NCBI GenBank assembly: GCA_900291925.1
Contig: UWYS01000023.1
Span: forward strand, 124,001-188,000
Direction: 5' to 3'
Length of the DNA: 64,000 nucleotides
DNA from: Thecaphora thlaspeos
Lineage: Eukaryota > Basidiomycota > Ustilaginomycetes > Urocystidales > Glomosporiaceae
Part shown: positions 10,504-22,271 of the stretch, piece by piece
Position numbering within the stretch: the stretch's first letter is position 1
Layout: each line of letters opens with the position of its first letter
The notes under the pieces: generated by a model
The model's input: only the letters and a program-made list of their open reading frames with translations
Told to the model about the DNA's origin: nothing
Databases searched by the model: none
Translations under genes and position numbers: made by a program

Positions 10504-10568
10504 CAGCCAGCCAAGCACAGCCAGCCAAGCTCAGCCAGCCAAGCTCAGCCAGCTCACAGCCAGCCAGG
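10504..10568 (+). repeat. imperfect CAGCCAGCCAAGC minisatellite
   Basis: About five imperfect units of cagccagccaagc(t/a) in the leader region upstream of the WD40 gene. Non-coding. Confidence 0.75.
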
Positions 10569-10765
10569 CCAATTGACCGTTCCTCATCACCCGTCCACCA
10601 ACACCCAGTCCCCCCCCTGCACATACACACGCCCTTGCTCCCCCTTACCCGGCATCACCGCTCTACACCAATGATCGACATTGCCTGAGCTCATCCACGT
10701 CACTTCGCCCCGCTGTGGGCGTGCCTCACCCTCCTAGTCGCCACCCAGACACCGGTCGCCTTGCT

Positions 10766-13700
10766 ATGTCGGCCCATGCGGAGCCCCGCGACATCACGGC
10801 CCGCGCCCCTTGGCCTTCGCCATCGCCATCCTCGCAGCCGCCTCCTATCACATCTTCATCCCCAACTACCGCATCCAGCAGTACACACGATGGCCACAGA
10901 CGAGCTGCTACTTCGCATCGTCAGGCGGCGGCTCCGCCCGGCGTGCCAAACCCCGCCCCAGCGACAAAGGCCGAGTCCACCACTTTCTACCGCTCCTGTG
11001 AAATCAGCCTCATGGAACCTGTAGGCAGCATGAGCATCAGCCCAGCAAACAGGGACGTAGTCCTCGCAGCCAGAAAGGGCTTGTTCATCCTTGATCTCGA
11101 CGACCCCTACGTCCCGCCCCGCTTCCTAGCACACATGACTACGTGGGAGGCCGTCGACATCCAGTGGAACCCACATCCGGCAAGGAGCAACTGGGTCGCC
11201 AGCACCTCGAATCAGAAGCTCCTCGTCTGGAACCTCGACCGCCCAGGCGATCCCAGAGCAGCACCCATCGCATCCAGGCGGCCCCTCCACTCGTCCTCCT
11301 ATCCGGCCCTCGCCACCTCCAGCCCGCTCGCCTCAAGGCTCAGCGCGCAACACCCTGTATTCGTTCATGCTCGCAGCGCAAACTCGGGCACCGCTGCCAG
11401 CACCGGACTCGGTCAGATGTCGACCAACTCGCCCTTTGCCCACACGGTCGCACACAGCGGTACCGCATCCCACTTTGGCCCCATCGCACCCCGCAGCTCG
11501 GCCATTGAGCACATCCTACACGCCCATACTCGCGCCATTACCGACATCAACTGGTCCGCCTTCCATCCAGAGATCCTAGCCAGCTCCAGCATGGACACCT
11601 GGACATGGGTGTGGGACCTCAGGATGAGCGGCGCAGGCCACGGCGGACGCAGGAAGCCCGCGCAGGGCTACAGCGCATGGAACGCCGCCGTCACACAGGT
11701 CAAGTTCAACCGCGCCTCGGAGCATCGCCTTGCGTCCACCTGTGACAACAAGGTCCTGATCTGGGACGACCGCAAGGGGTCCCTGCCGCTCGCCACTATC
11801 GAGGCGCACGAATCCAAGATCTACTCGATCGACTGGAGTCGCGACACTTCGCTCGGCCTCGACCGCCTCCTCACCTGCTCGCTCGACCGCACTGTCAAGT
11901 TCTGGGACCTCTCGTCCGATGCGGCGCAAAATGCCATTGGGGCGCGTGAGCTCATCACAGAGGCAGAGAGTGTCATCGAGACAAAGACGCCCGTCTGGCG
12001 AGCAAGGCACCTCCCCTTTGGCAACGGCGTCATGACGCTGCCCCAGCGCGGCGACACTGCGCTCAGCATGTGGGCAAAGGACCATCCCGAGGCGCCGATG
12101 GCCACGTTTGAGGGCCATACCGATATCGTCAAGGAGTATCTCTTCAGGACCAAGGGTGGACAAAACCGTGACTGCGACGATCGCCGCTTCCAGCTCATCA
12201 CGTGGAGCAAGGACCAGACGCTGAGGCTGTGGCCCGTCAGCGAGGAGCAGACCAAGTTGGTCGGCCACAAGCCGGGCGCACCGATTCGCGTCCTCAACAC
12301 GCGCGCCTACGCTCCCGACATCTCGTACAGAGATCCGCCGCAGATCGACGCGCTGACCGCCGCCGACAGCCGCGGGCTCGACGGCAAAGATCTCGAATCG
12401 TCGAGCAGCATAACCGTATCGTCGATACTGCCGCCGCACAAACACACTCTCTCGCTGCTTAGCGGCAAGGGCGACTGTGGCAGCAGCACCCGGCTTAATG
12501 GTCCGTCGCCGTACAATTCGTCTCACTCCGGCTTTCAGAGCATCGTCCGTGACGGCCGGACCAGCCCTGCCGCTGCCTTCAGCTCGAGCTTCGGACAGCG
12601 CCAGCTTGGACGACGCCTCTACCACAGCTCGAGCCAGAGCAGCCTCCGCGGCGACATCGCGGCGGGGCGGATGCAAGGCGAGATCCTGCCGAGGTCGCTG
12701 GGCCGGACCGAGCTGTACGGACGAAGCGCAGGCGTTCAGCCAGGCAGCTCGTTCCCGCGACACAACCTCGCTAGCTCGCCCGCCGCAACCTTCTCCGAAT
12801 CGATGCAGCAGCAACAGCAGCGCCAGCAACAAACCGGCAAGGCGGGAACGTCGTACCGCGACACCAGGCTGCCGGCGTCCAACACGAGCGGCAGCAGCTT
12901 CAAGCTGCCCCATGGCCTGCGCGAGGGAGCGGTCTCGAAGCTGCCGGCGGGCATGTCGGCCCGCAGAAACAGGCAGAGCCGTGCCTACACCATACAGGAA
13001 GAGGAGGGGCAGAAGAACGGCAAGGAGAAGGACAAGGGCAACGGCAAGGGCCAGGACGAGGAAGGCGAGGGAAAGGATGCCGCCGCCGCCCACTCGAGGC
13101 GGAAGAAGCCTAGCCGGCGAGCGTTGGGTGCACCGATGCGCCTTGATCGCGTCAGGCTGGCTGGACCTGCGGTCGACCCAATCGGTTGGATCGCAAACGT
13201 CCGCATACAAAAATACTCGAGCGAGGACAGCAAGCCGGTGTCGGACGATGCCGCCAACAACGGCCGCGGCTCGGGCCTCGAGATGAGCCGCAACGCCTCG
13301 GGCGTCGGCACCGGCGCTTCGGGCGGCGAGACCGACCGCGAAGACGGCCTGAGCTCGCAACGGCTCGGTGACGAGATTGTCGCTCTCAACCGCAAGCTGC
13401 CGCGCATCCTCTTTGAAAAGGTTGAGGTGGCGCAAAAGACATGCACGCTGTCGATGTACGGGCCCTGGGCTGACCGCGAACCGGCCTTCTTGCGCGTCAA
13501 CATCGTCTTTCCTGCATCGTATCCTCGCGCCACGCCGACATTCGATCTGGAGCGGAGCGCCAACATCACGCTCAAGACGCGGGCCTACCTGCTTCGGGGT
13601 CTGTCGAGGCTGGCCAAGCAGGCGGCCGCGCAGGAGCGGCCGTGCATCGAATTGTGCTGCCGGTTCCTGCTGGGCGAACCAGTCGAGCTGCTGGACGAGG

Positions 13701-14755
13701 ACGGGGCCGACGGGGGCAACGCCAGCAACAAGGCGTTTTCGACGGGCAGCATCACCGACAGCGAAGACGAGATGGGGCCGCTGCGGCCGCGCATGAAGAT
13801 GTCGGCGCGACGGATGGGCGCCAGCTTTGGACCGCATGGCGAGCTGGTCGTCTTTGGCCAGCGGACATCGCACAGCAATGCTTCGTCCGCATACCGACAG
13901 TCGTCTCGAACGCGACATCACGCCGACGTTGAACAGGACAAGGACCTGCGCAGCTCGGGGGGCTCCTCCCGGTCTCGATCAAAGTCTCGGATGCGCGGCT
14001 CGAAGGATTTGGCGGCCAGGGTCCCGGCGGAGATGGAAGAGTCTCGCTTCCTCCGATCGTACACAGCGCTGTCGAGCGCGATGTCGTCGCTGGCGCGCTA
14101 TTCGAAGGAAGGCAGCGGCGGCGGGGCCGAGCACGGTCTGAGGGACTCGGATGTTGTGCAGCTGATGAGCAGCGACTTTTTCGCTCGCCGCCTTCTGTCG
14201 CGCGGGGGTACGCGGCGAAGCTCGCAGGATGGGTCGAGGGAGGCGAGCGTGCAGGGTGTGGGCGAGGAAAGACGACCTTCGCTAGCAGGGCTGACGCCTC
14301 TCACTGCTGCGACGCCGACAGCCGAAACAACGGCGGCGGCGTCGGCGGTTGGAACCGGACCGCTACAGGCCATTGACCGCCTCTACGAACGACACCACGC
14401 CCAGGAATACGTCACTTCGCTCGTTCGGATTTACTACCCCTTTACGGACAAGGCAACGGAAGCACCTTTGTTCCCCTCTACATCTGACGGTGGCGCCAAG
14501 GCACCGATCAAGCCACCGCCGTTTCTACGGAAGAGGTCCAACTCGCTCCCCTCTTCTCCGCACTCGCCACGACATTCGAGTCCACTGAGGGAAGCGGCTT
14601 GGCAGCTCGGCGGCGGACATCATCGCGATCACCACCACTACCATCACGAGCAGGAGGGGAGAGGATCGGGCACTTTGACGCCGAGAACGCCAGCGAGGTC
14701 GACGAGATTTGCAAACGTCGGCAGGAACGCGAAGGATGATCTGCACTTGCCGTGA
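10766..14755 (+). CDS. WDR59/Mtc5-like WD40-RWD protein (GATOR2/SEACAT type)
   Basis: Single exon, 1329 residues from ATG 10766. The frame is open upstream but only from a GTG. After a Ser/Pro-rich leader, a WD40 propeller runs from about residue 75 to 490. It has the WDR59-like stretches VDIQWNPHPARSNWVAS, HAHTRAITDINWSAFHPE and SSMDTWTWVWDLR. An RWD domain lies at about 865-985 (ILFEKVEVAQKTCTLSMYGP, FPASYPRATPTFDLE). Long disordered Gln/Ser/Gly regions separate them. Homologues are subunits of the vacuole-associated SEACAT/GATOR2 complex that activates TORC1. The C-terminal RING/zinc ribbon present in animal WDR59 is not visible; the protein ends in a Ser/His-rich tail. The WD40+RWD order supports the call. 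A downstream exon could in principle be missed. Confidence 0.75.
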   Translation: MSAHAEPRDITARAPWPSPSPSSQPPPITSSSPTTASSSTHDGHRRAATSHRQAAAPPGVPNPAPATKAESTTFYRSCEISLMEPVGSMSISPANRDVVLAARKGLFILDLDDPYVPPRFLAHMTTWEAVDIQWNPHPARSNWVASTSNQKLLVWNLDRPGDPRAAPIASRRPLHSSSYPALATSSPLASRLSAQHPVFVHARSANSGTAASTGLGQMSTNSPFAHTVAHSGTASHFGPIAPRSSAIEHILHAHTRAITDINWSAFHPEILASSSMDTWTWVWDLRMSGAGHGGRRKPAQGYSAWNAAVTQVKFNRASEHRLASTCDNKVLIWDDRKGSLPLATIEAHESKIYSIDWSRDTSLGLDRLLTCSLDRTVKFWDLSSDAAQNAIGARELITEAESVIETKTPVWRARHLPFGNGVMTLPQRGDTALSMWAKDHPEAPMATFEGHTDIVKEYLFRTKGGQNRDCDDRRFQLITWSKDQTLRLWPVSEEQTKLVGHKPGAPIRVLNTRAYAPDISYRDPPQIDALTAADSRGLDGKDLESSSSITVSSILPPHKHTLSLLSGKGDCGSSTRLNGPSPYNSSHSGFQSIVRDGRTSPAAAFSSSFGQRQLGRRLYHSSSQSSLRGDIAAGRMQGEILPRSLGRTELYGRSAGVQPGSSFPRHNLASSPAATFSESMQQQQQRQQQTGKAGTSYRDTRLPASNTSGSSFKLPHGLREGAVSKLPAGMSARRNRQSRAYTIQEEEGQKNGKEKDKGNGKGQDEEGEGKDAAAAHSRRKKPSRRALGAPMRLDRVRLAGPAVDPIGWIANVRIQKYSSEDSKPVSDDAANNGRGSGLEMSRNASGVGTGASGGETDREDGLSSQRLGDEIVALNRKLPRILFEKVEVAQKTCTLSMYGPWADREPAFLRVNIVFPASYPRATPTFDLERSANITLKTRAYLLRGLSRLAKQAAAQERPCIELCCRFLLGEPVELLDEDGADGGNASNKAFSTGSITDSEDEMGPLRPRMKMSARRMGASFGPHGELVVFGQRTSHSNASSAYRQSSRTRHHADVEQDKDLRSSGGSSRSRSKSRMRGSKDLAARVPAEMEESRFLRSYTALSSAMSSLARYSKEGSGGGAEHGLRDSDVVQLMSSDFFARRLLSRGGTRRSSQDGSREASVQGVGEERRPSLAGLTPLTAATPTAETTAAASAVGTGPLQAIDRLYERHHAQEYVTSLVRIYYPFTDKATEAPLFPSTSDGGAKAPIKPPPFLRKRSNSLPSSPHSPRHSSPLREAAWQLGGGHHRDHHHYHHEQEGRGSGTLTPRTPARSTRFANVGRNAKDDLHLP

Positions 14756-16938
14756 GCCGAGGGCGGCGGTATCGAGGTCGAGAAGATTTTCGTAATCGTG
14801 TCGATGTTGTCGAATCAACAGTTGATCGCTGTGTGAAGCGGAAGTCGGAAAGAAGAGGCCGATACGTTCGAGGCATCCCAGGCTTGTCTCTCGCACGGCA
14901 AGACGGACAACAGGCATAGATTCATGGGAGATGCGGGCAGAAGGGCGAGGCCTCTGAGCTCGGAGGCTCCCGGCCCGCCGTACGGCGGGCGGACGAGCGC
15001 ACCAACAGGAGCGAGAAGGGCGGTGGGCGGGCAGCAAAAACAGGTGTCTACAGGTGACGGCCGGAGGCAGGGGGAAGGAGGTGATGCAGGCGAGGATGCA
15101 GCAGAAAGAGGTCGGCGGGCGGCGCAAGGCCACCCGCAGCGTGATCGACCGCCTCCGACACCCACGTCGTCCGCTGACACGTGACGCAGGTCGAGACCTT
15201 CAGACTCGAGGACGGGGAAGCTTTGGATCGTTGGGCGCGGACGATGAGCGGGGACTGAACCTTGATGTTCACCATGGCGCCTCTCCCCCCTCTGTTTAAC
15301 CTCTGGCATCGCGCCGGTATCCGGCCGCCTTGCCTGCCTAGCCTCCCTTGCTCCGGTCGTGCACCTGATGAGCAAAATGGCACATCCTGCACACTCTTAC
15401 GGCCACGCTTGACCAGTCGGGCCGACCGACCCCAAGGCTCTTGCCCGGCATCGCGGGACGACGGCACGGCACGTTGATGGAAGAGTAGTTGCACGGAACC
15501 GGAGCCGACAGACGGGCAGGATGGGAGGGAAAAGGTGAGCGTACCGGGCATGCGGTAGCGGTGGTGGTACTGTAGGGGAGGATCACAAAATGCAGAGATT
15601 AAAATCACAGGGCCGGGTGGTATGTTGCGCGTCGGTACAGACATAAGAGGTACGAGGCAGAATGGGGCGCTGGACGACTACGGCCCTGAATCTATGTCTA
15701 TCTTGGACCGGATGCAAGGCAAGGTACATAGGAGCGAATGACACCTCTTCGTCTATCACGGTATTCTGCTCTATAGGCTGAGCATCGCTGGCGTCCGTTT
15801 CGTCGATAGCGCCCACTCCTACAGTACGGTGCTACACCAACATAGTAGTAGCTGTCGCTGCACGCCCTGGAGTCTAGGCGGCGCGGACAGCGGTCATCGT
15901 ATGGATGCCTAGGCTTCGTGTGCCAAGTGACAGAGGCGTGTGGCGGGGTGAGGGGGTGAGGGCACTACCGTACCGCCTGCGCAGGGGCCAAAGGGCCGAC
16001 ATATACTGTACATAGTTACATACGTCCTAACTGTTCCATACGTGCGTGCGACCGGCGTCATGATACACGGCTCGTCGTCGTTGCTGCTGCACGTTCGTGG
16101 TAGGTGCGGGCACGCGTACCTGTACATAAGTTAGCACCACGCACGTACAGAGTAGTAACTAGTGTAGGTCAAGAGAAGACGTCTGTCTGTACTCGGTACT
16201 CGGCCCTCGGCCCTCGGCCTGACGCGCCGGCGCTGTGCGCTGGGCCGTGGTGGCCGTGCCCGAGAGAAATAGCAGAATAATCTCATTATTCATTTCTTGC
16301 TTTGAAAATCGCTTCATCCGTGCCCGCCTCGAGCCGCAAGCAGCAAAGGCAAACGGCGCTTGTGTGTTGTGGCCTAACCCCACGACGCCCCCCCCCAACA
16401 CCATCCCATCCCATCCCCAACTAATCCCACGTCGTACCATACCATACCACACCATACCATACCACACCATACCATACCACACCATACCATACCATACCAT
16501 ATCACACCGTACCACACCATACCACATCATACCACACCATACCACACCATACCACACCATACCATACCATCGCACTCCGCCCCACCTCACCTCCTGCGGC
16601 CATCTCCATCACCCCGCGCCCCATCTGGCCCCACATCTACATCGCTCCGGCTCTACACTGGCTCCTCCTGTCGCCTCGCTCTTCACCCCCTCGACATCAA
16701 TCCCAAGCCTCGGCATCCGCAGCTGCATCCGCATCCGCATCCCCATTCGTCTTCCCTTCGACGCGCTCCGGCATCTAGATCACCTCGCCATACGCTTCAT
16801 CGCCCGACGACTCTGTTGCACCACGCTGGCCACCGTCCCCCTTACCCACCCTCAACCACTGTCACCCCTCTTAGCCAGCTCAGGGACGACGCACACACAG
16901 CAGCAGCAACGCAACCGGAGCGGCACCCCTCGCTCAAG
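14756..16938. other. long intergenic region, no supported gene
   Basis: About 2.2 kb between the WD40 gene and the G-alpha gene. Open frames occur on both strands, but none shows a recognised domain or a consistent splice model. A short minus-strand ORF starting MVNIKVQSP at about 15275 was seen and not accepted. The segment contains a pentanucleotide repeat at 16434-16570, then the CT-rich leader of the G-alpha gene. Confidence 0.5.
16434..16570. repeat. ACCAT/ACCAC pentanucleotide microsatellite
   Basis: Almost uninterrupted 5-bp units, mostly accat with interspersed accac, for about 137 bp. It ends some 370 bp upstream of the G-alpha start codon. Confidence 0.95.
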
Positions 16939-18613
16939 ATGGGCAACTGCCTCTCGTCAAACGAGCAGAAGGAGGCAAAGGAAAGGAGCGTAGCCATCGA
17001 CAAGCAGATCGAGGAGGATAGCCGCAAGTACAAGAAGGAATGCAAGATCCTACTATTGGGTGAATGCTCCCGGCCTCCCCTCCCCTACGCCCTCCCTCTC
17101 ACTCCCCGTTCCCATTCTCGTTCAGACCGCTTCTGGTTCCGCTGCTACTGCCGCTGTTGCTACTGCTTCTGCCGCCGCTGCTGCCATCGCTCGCGTCATG
17201 CTGCACAGACAGAGGCTTTGCAGCAACTCTGCCCATCTGGCTAGACGAGGCGAGGCAACGGCCGATGACTGCTCCAGGAGATTCAAGTGCAAGCTTGCGA
17301 CAGCTGGGCGGTTGGCTGACCGCCTTCCCCTCCTCTCCTTCCTTCTTCGACCGCGCGCGCTACAAACGCCCTCCCCCCCATCTTCGCCTCCCTCTCCTCC
17401 GCGCAGGCTCGGGCGAGTCGGGCAAGTCGACCATCGTCAAGCAGATGAAGATCATCCACCAGAACGGCTACACGGCGGAAGAGCTGATGCTCTTCAGGCT
17501 CACGGTCATCAAGAACGTCATCGACTCGGCGCAAGCCATCGTGCTGGCGTTACGAAAGTTCAAGATGGAGCCAGAGATGCCAGAGAACCGCGAGAGCGCC
17601 GATGCCATCCTCCAGTACCGCGTCGACGCGGACCCCGGCACATCGCTCGACTCGGCCATGGCGAAGCGGGTAGAGTCGTTATGGCATGACCCCATCATCG
17701 CCGCCGTCATGGAGCGCAGCAGCGAATTCTACCTCATGGACAGCGCGAGCTACTTTTTCGAGAACGTGATGCGGATCGGGCAGACGGATTACATCCCAAA
17801 CGAAGACGACGTCCTACGGGCGCGCTCCAAGACCACAGGTATCAGGGAGACGAGATTCAACATGGGGCAGCTCTCGATTCACCTCTTTGACGTCGGTGGG
17901 CAGAGGTCGGAGAGGAAAAAGTGGATCCACTGCTTCGAGGCGGTGACGAGCATCATCTTTTGCGTAGCGCTGAGCGAGTACGACCAGGTGCTGCTCGAGG
18001 AGAGCGGGCAGAACAGGATGGCCGAGAGCCTGGTCCTGTTTGAGAGCGTGGTCAACAGTCGTGAGTTTGCAAGGATTGGTCGGCCGCTGTCGAGCGATGG
18101 ACGTGGTTGACGTCGTTCCACTGCCTTGACATTGCGCTGATGTCGATCCGTACTCTCCTCCCTCCTTTTCTTGCGCCCTGCTCGCCCCATCACCTGCTTA
18201 TCCATACAGGATGGTTCCTGCGGACGTCGATCATCCTCTTCCTTAACAAGATTGACATCTTCAAGCTCAAGATCCCACGGCAGCCGCTATCAAAGTACTT
18301 CCCCGAGTACAGCGGCGGGCCCGACATCAACAAGGCGGCCAAGTACATCCTGTGGCGTTTCACGCAGACAAATCGAGCTCGACTCAGCATCTACCCGCAT
18401 CTAACGCAGGCGACAGATACGTCCAACATCCGACTCGTCTTTGCGGCCCTCAAGGAGTGAGTGGCCAGCGAGGACGTCTGTCACCACATCTGTACCCTTC
18501 CACCTCCCCTCTCGCTGACACAATGCTGACGGTCCTTTCTGCCATCGCCCTGACCCTTTGCCGCACACAGAACGATACTTACCAATGCACTCAAGGATAG
18601 CGGAATTCTATAG
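16939..18613 (+). CDS. GPA3: heterotrimeric G-protein alpha subunit, Gpa3 class
   Basis: Four exons, 16939-17059, 17407-18060, 18210-18456 and 18571-18613. All splice sites are GT-AG and in phase, giving 354 residues, the normal length. Lipidation signals are present: MGNCLSS offers Gly2 for myristoylation and Cys4 for palmitoylation. G1 is GSGESGKST, split by intron 1. G2 is RSKTTGI, G3 is DVGGQRSE, G4 is NKID and G5 is TQATDT. The terminal exon encodes the receptor-contact tail NALKDSGIL, which has no cysteine at -4. TQATDT and the SGIL tail are features of the fungal group III subunits (Ustilago Gpa3, Cryptococcus Gpa1) that signal to adenylyl cyclase for mating, nutrients and virulence. 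Class assignment is from motifs; the pathway role is from family knowledge. Confidence 0.93.
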
Positions 18614-19879
18614 ACAATACCTAATCTCGTCCCCTCCATTCCCCATCCCCTCACCTACCCCTTGCAGTCGTCCGAGCCCCATCGGGCGACAAGCACCACC
18701 TTCATTTCACTCCTGCGACATCATGATCGGCGGCAAGACGACATGCAGCCTACCAGAAGTTTGGTTTTCTCTCACTCCTGACTGTGCCGTCAACACGCCG
18801 ACAAGGACGCACCAGCTACGCGGCAAGGCAAGGCGACTCTCTCCATCCCTGCTTTCTCCTGTCTGCCAATCCCCTTGACGTCTTTTCTCTCACTCGCAAT
18901 GGGATCGCAGCGGCTTCAGCCATCGAGCTCCGCCGACGCAAATCGTACAAGTGCACCCGCTTTGCAACAGGCACGTCAGACGTCTTCTTCATATCTCAGG
19001 CCGAAGCCCAACATTCACCTTGGCCGCCACGGCGGTGGAGCGGCATCTCGCTCGATGCCTGGCCGGTCGCATTGCGGTACCATCAGGTCACCCTTTGCGA
19101 AGGCTGGATGCAGGCAGCTGCGGCGGTGGGTGCATGCCTGGGCAAAGCGGATCCCGAGTTGGCGCAAGAGTGCTCGCCGCCGCTCATCTCTCTGGCCGTC
19201 GATCTCGTCGCAATCACCTCTCCCAGCGTCCACATTCGCTACCGACGCCGTCTCCCTGCGCCCTCTGTGTCCCTCTGCTTGGTCACCTCTGTCGTTGTCA
19301 TTGTCGTCGTCATCGTCTTGGTTGTTGTTGTTATACCTCTCGGTCACATACTATTCGGCTCGTGCTCTCCAGCGAACCATTGACATCACCCAGGATCCAT
19401 GCTGCGAGAGCGGATGAGAGGCAAGGCAGCGAGCGTGGAAGCCCCGGGGTACAGGGCGGAGGATGGTGCGAGGATGCGTGGACGAGGAGCAGGCAGGCCC
19501 GGCGAGAGAATAATTTGGGCAGAAATTCAGCGGCCCTCATGCTGCACTAGGCTCGACCGGTAGACGAACGGGCCATCCTCTGAAAAGGCAGCACAGCGGG
19601 CCCAAAGGCGACACGACAGTGCAAACCAGGCGGCAGCGGCAGCGGCAGCGGCAGCGGCGGTGGCGGTGGCGGTGGCGGCGACTCGAGCCCTTGCTCGCTA
19701 TACATAAGGGCACATCTTACGTAGAGCGACCCCGCCCTCCCTCTCTGCTCCACGCGCACCTCTCTGTCCAGCTCACTCGCCGACTCGCCTTCCATATCAC
19801 CACAAACACCTCCTGCCCCTTCGATTCCGACACAGCACCACCGCGCCCTCTCCCCACGCTTCTCGCGCATTCCTTGCCC
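18614..19879. other. intergenic, no supported gene
   Basis: About 1.27 kb. Several open frames exist but none has a family signature or codon pattern to support it. The last 250 bp include a GGCAGC/GGCGGT repeat and the leader of the branching-enzyme gene. Confidence 0.45.
19629..19680 (+). repeat. GGCAGC/GGTGGC hexanucleotide repeat
   Basis: Tandem cggcag and cggtgg units in the upstream region of the branching-enzyme gene. Non-coding in this model. Confidence 0.8.
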
Positions 19880-22108
19880 ATGGCCGCAGCGGCATCCGAC
19901 CCTTCTTTCGCCCCGGCACCGCCCCCGGTCGACTACCACAACGCAAAGGATGGCACCGGCGTGATCGGCCTCGACCCGTGGCTCGAACCTTTCGCGCCCG
20001 CCCTTCGCGAGCGTTACTCGGTCTACCGCGGCTGGGTCGACAAGATCAATGCAACAGAAGGTGGGCTGCAAAAGTTCTCCCAGGCCTACCGCAGCATGGG
20101 CTTCCAGATCGATCCCAAGACCCAGGCCGTCACCTATACCGAGTGGGCACCTGGCGCCGTCGAGGCGTCCCTCATCGGCGACTTCAACAACTGGGACCGC
20201 AGCTCGCACAAGATGACCAAGGACAACTTCGGCAAGTGGTCCATCACGCTGCCACCCAAGGCGCCCGGCCGGTGCGCCATCCCGCACGACTCCAAGATCA
20301 AGCTCTCTATGGTGACGACGAGCGGCGAGAGGATCGAGAGGCTGCCCGCCTGGATCAAGCGCGTCACCCAGGACCTCGACGTCTCTCCTGTGTACGATGC
20401 CCGCTTCTGGAACCCGCCCAAGAGCGAGACCTACCAGCTCAAGCACTCCAAGCCGCCTAAGCCGGCCAACCTCAAGGTGTACGAGGCCCACGTCGGCATC
20501 GCCACGCCAGAGATGAGGGTGGGCCAGTTTAAGGAGTTCACCCGAAACGTGCTCCCGCGCATCCAGGAGCTCGGCTACAACACCATCCAGCTCATGGCCA
20601 TTCAGGAGCACGCCTACTACGCCTCGTTTGGCTACCAGGTGACCAACTTCTTCGCCGCCAGCAGCCGCTATGGTGACCCAGAGGACCTCAAGGAGCTCAT
20701 CGACGTCGCCCACTCGCTCGGCATCACAGTGCTCCTCGACATTGTCCACTCGCACGCCTGCAAAAACGTCCTCGACGGCCTCAACATGTTTGACGGCTCC
20801 GACCACCTCTACTTCCACGAGGGCGCAAAGGGGCGCCACGAGCTGTGGGATTCGCGCCTCTTCAACTATGGGAACCACGAGGTGCTTCGCTTTCTGCTGA
20901 GCAACTGCCTCTTCTGGCTCGACGAGTACGGCTTCGACGGCTTCCGCTTCGACGGCGTCACCAGCATGATGTACACGCATCACGGCATCGGCACCGGCTT
21001 CTCGGGCGGCTACCACGAGTACTTCGGGCCCAACGTTGACACCGAGGGCGTCGTTTACCTGATGCTGGCCAACCAGATGATCCACCAGGCCTACCCGGAC
21101 GCCATCACGATCGCCGAAGACGTCTCGGGCATGCCGACGCTCTGCCGGCCCGTGAGCGAGGGCGGCCTCGGCTTCGACTATCGGCTCAGCATGGCTGTTC
21201 CAGACATGTGGATCAAGCTGCTCAAGGAGTCGCAGGACGAGGACTGGGACTTTGGTAGCATCTGCTTCACGCTCACCAACCGCCGTCACCAGGAGAAGTC
21301 GATTGCGTACGTCGAGTCGCACGACCAGGCGCTCGTCGGCGACAAGACGATCGCCTTCTGGCTGATGGACAAGGAGATGTACACCAACATGTCGGACCTT
21401 ACCGAGCGCACGCCCATCATCGACCGCGGCCTCGGCCTCCACAAGCTGATCCGCCTCATCACGCACGCACTCGGCGGCGAGGGCTACCTCAACTTCATCG
21501 GCAACGAGTTCGGGCACCCCGAGTGGCTCGACTTCCCGCGCGAGGGCAACGGCAACAGCTTCCAGCACGCGCGGAGGCAGTTCAATCTGGTCGACGACAA
21601 GCTGCTGAGGTACAAGTATCTCTACGAGTTCGACAAGGCCATGAACAACGCAGAGAGCAAGTACCAGTGGCTCGGAGCGCCGCAAGCCTATATCTCGTGA
21701 GTGCGCCGTGTCCCCCTTCGCCGTGGCTAAGTCCGCCCGACAGCTCCGTTCGCTTGCATCGACTGACCGCGCCCCTCGACTTCCTTTGCTCCGTTGGCCG
21801 CATCCGCCGCGCCCGCCTGCAGCCTCAAGAACGAGGCCGACCGCGTCGTCGTCTTTGAGCGCGCCGACCTGCTGTTCATCTTCAACTTCCACGCCACCAA
21901 CTCGTACACCGACTACCGCGTCGGCGTCCAGCTCCCCGGAAAGTACATGGTGCTGCTCGACAGCGACGAGAAGCGCTTCGGAGGCCACGATCGACTGGAC
22001 CACAACGTCGAGTACTTTACCACAGACATGGAGTGGAACAGCCGGGCAAACTTCCTGCAGGTCTACCTGCCTACCAGGACGGCGATTGTGTTAGAGAGGA
22101 AGCAGTAA
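19880..22108 (+). CDS. GLC3: 1,4-alpha-glucan (glycogen) branching enzyme
   Basis: Two exons, 19880-21696 and 21823-22108, with a 126-nt intron, giving 700 residues, the typical length. The N-terminal CBM48 domain ([20 protein letters not shown]) is followed by the GH13 barrel. Conserved regions are present: [25 protein letters not shown] with the nucleophile Asp, [10 protein letters not shown] with the acid/base Glu, and [10 protein letters not shown]. Exon 2 encodes the C-terminal all-beta domain. The enzyme is cytosolic. It cuts alpha-1,4 chains and rejoins them by alpha-1,6 links to branch glycogen. The in-frame ATG at 19880 is the first that gives a family-like N-terminus; the frame is open further upstream without support. 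Confidence 0.96.
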
Positions 22109-22271
22109 GGATTTTCAAGGAAGAGGGCGTGTAGTTTGTTTGTACACTTTAGTCAACGGCAACACCAAGGTCATACATCTGCTCTATGGGGAAAAGGGAT
22201 CCGCAGGTCGTTCAAAGGGGCCAAGGGTTTGAACTCTAGTAGTCGCGTGTGTGGTGGTGTGCATGCGAGAT

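Larger units (their letters stand above)
10044..10765. other. intergenic between divergent genes, repeat-rich
   Basis: About 720 bp between the PINX1-like start (-) and the WD40 protein start (+). It contains a G-rich hexanucleotide repeat and a CAGCCAGCCAAGC minisatellite (listed separately) and no supported coding sequence. Confidence 0.5.

Noticed and set aside
11576..13921. 781-codon open frame antisense to the WD40 protein
   Set aside because: Shadow frame with arginine/alanine-biased sequence; the sense strand has clear WD40 and RWD domains.
15048..15275. Possible small minus-strand gene starting MVNIKVQSP
   Set aside because: About 75 codons, no family resemblance, no splice partner, low-complexity second half.
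18784..19550. Overlapping plus-strand frames after the G-alpha gene
   Set aside because: Three frames are open at once, a sign of composition rather than coding; no motifs.
19547..22003. 818-codon open frame antisense to the branching enzyme
   Set aside because: It is a shadow of GC-rich codon use in the well-supported sense gene; its translation is Val/Glu/Leu/Asp-biased with no domain.
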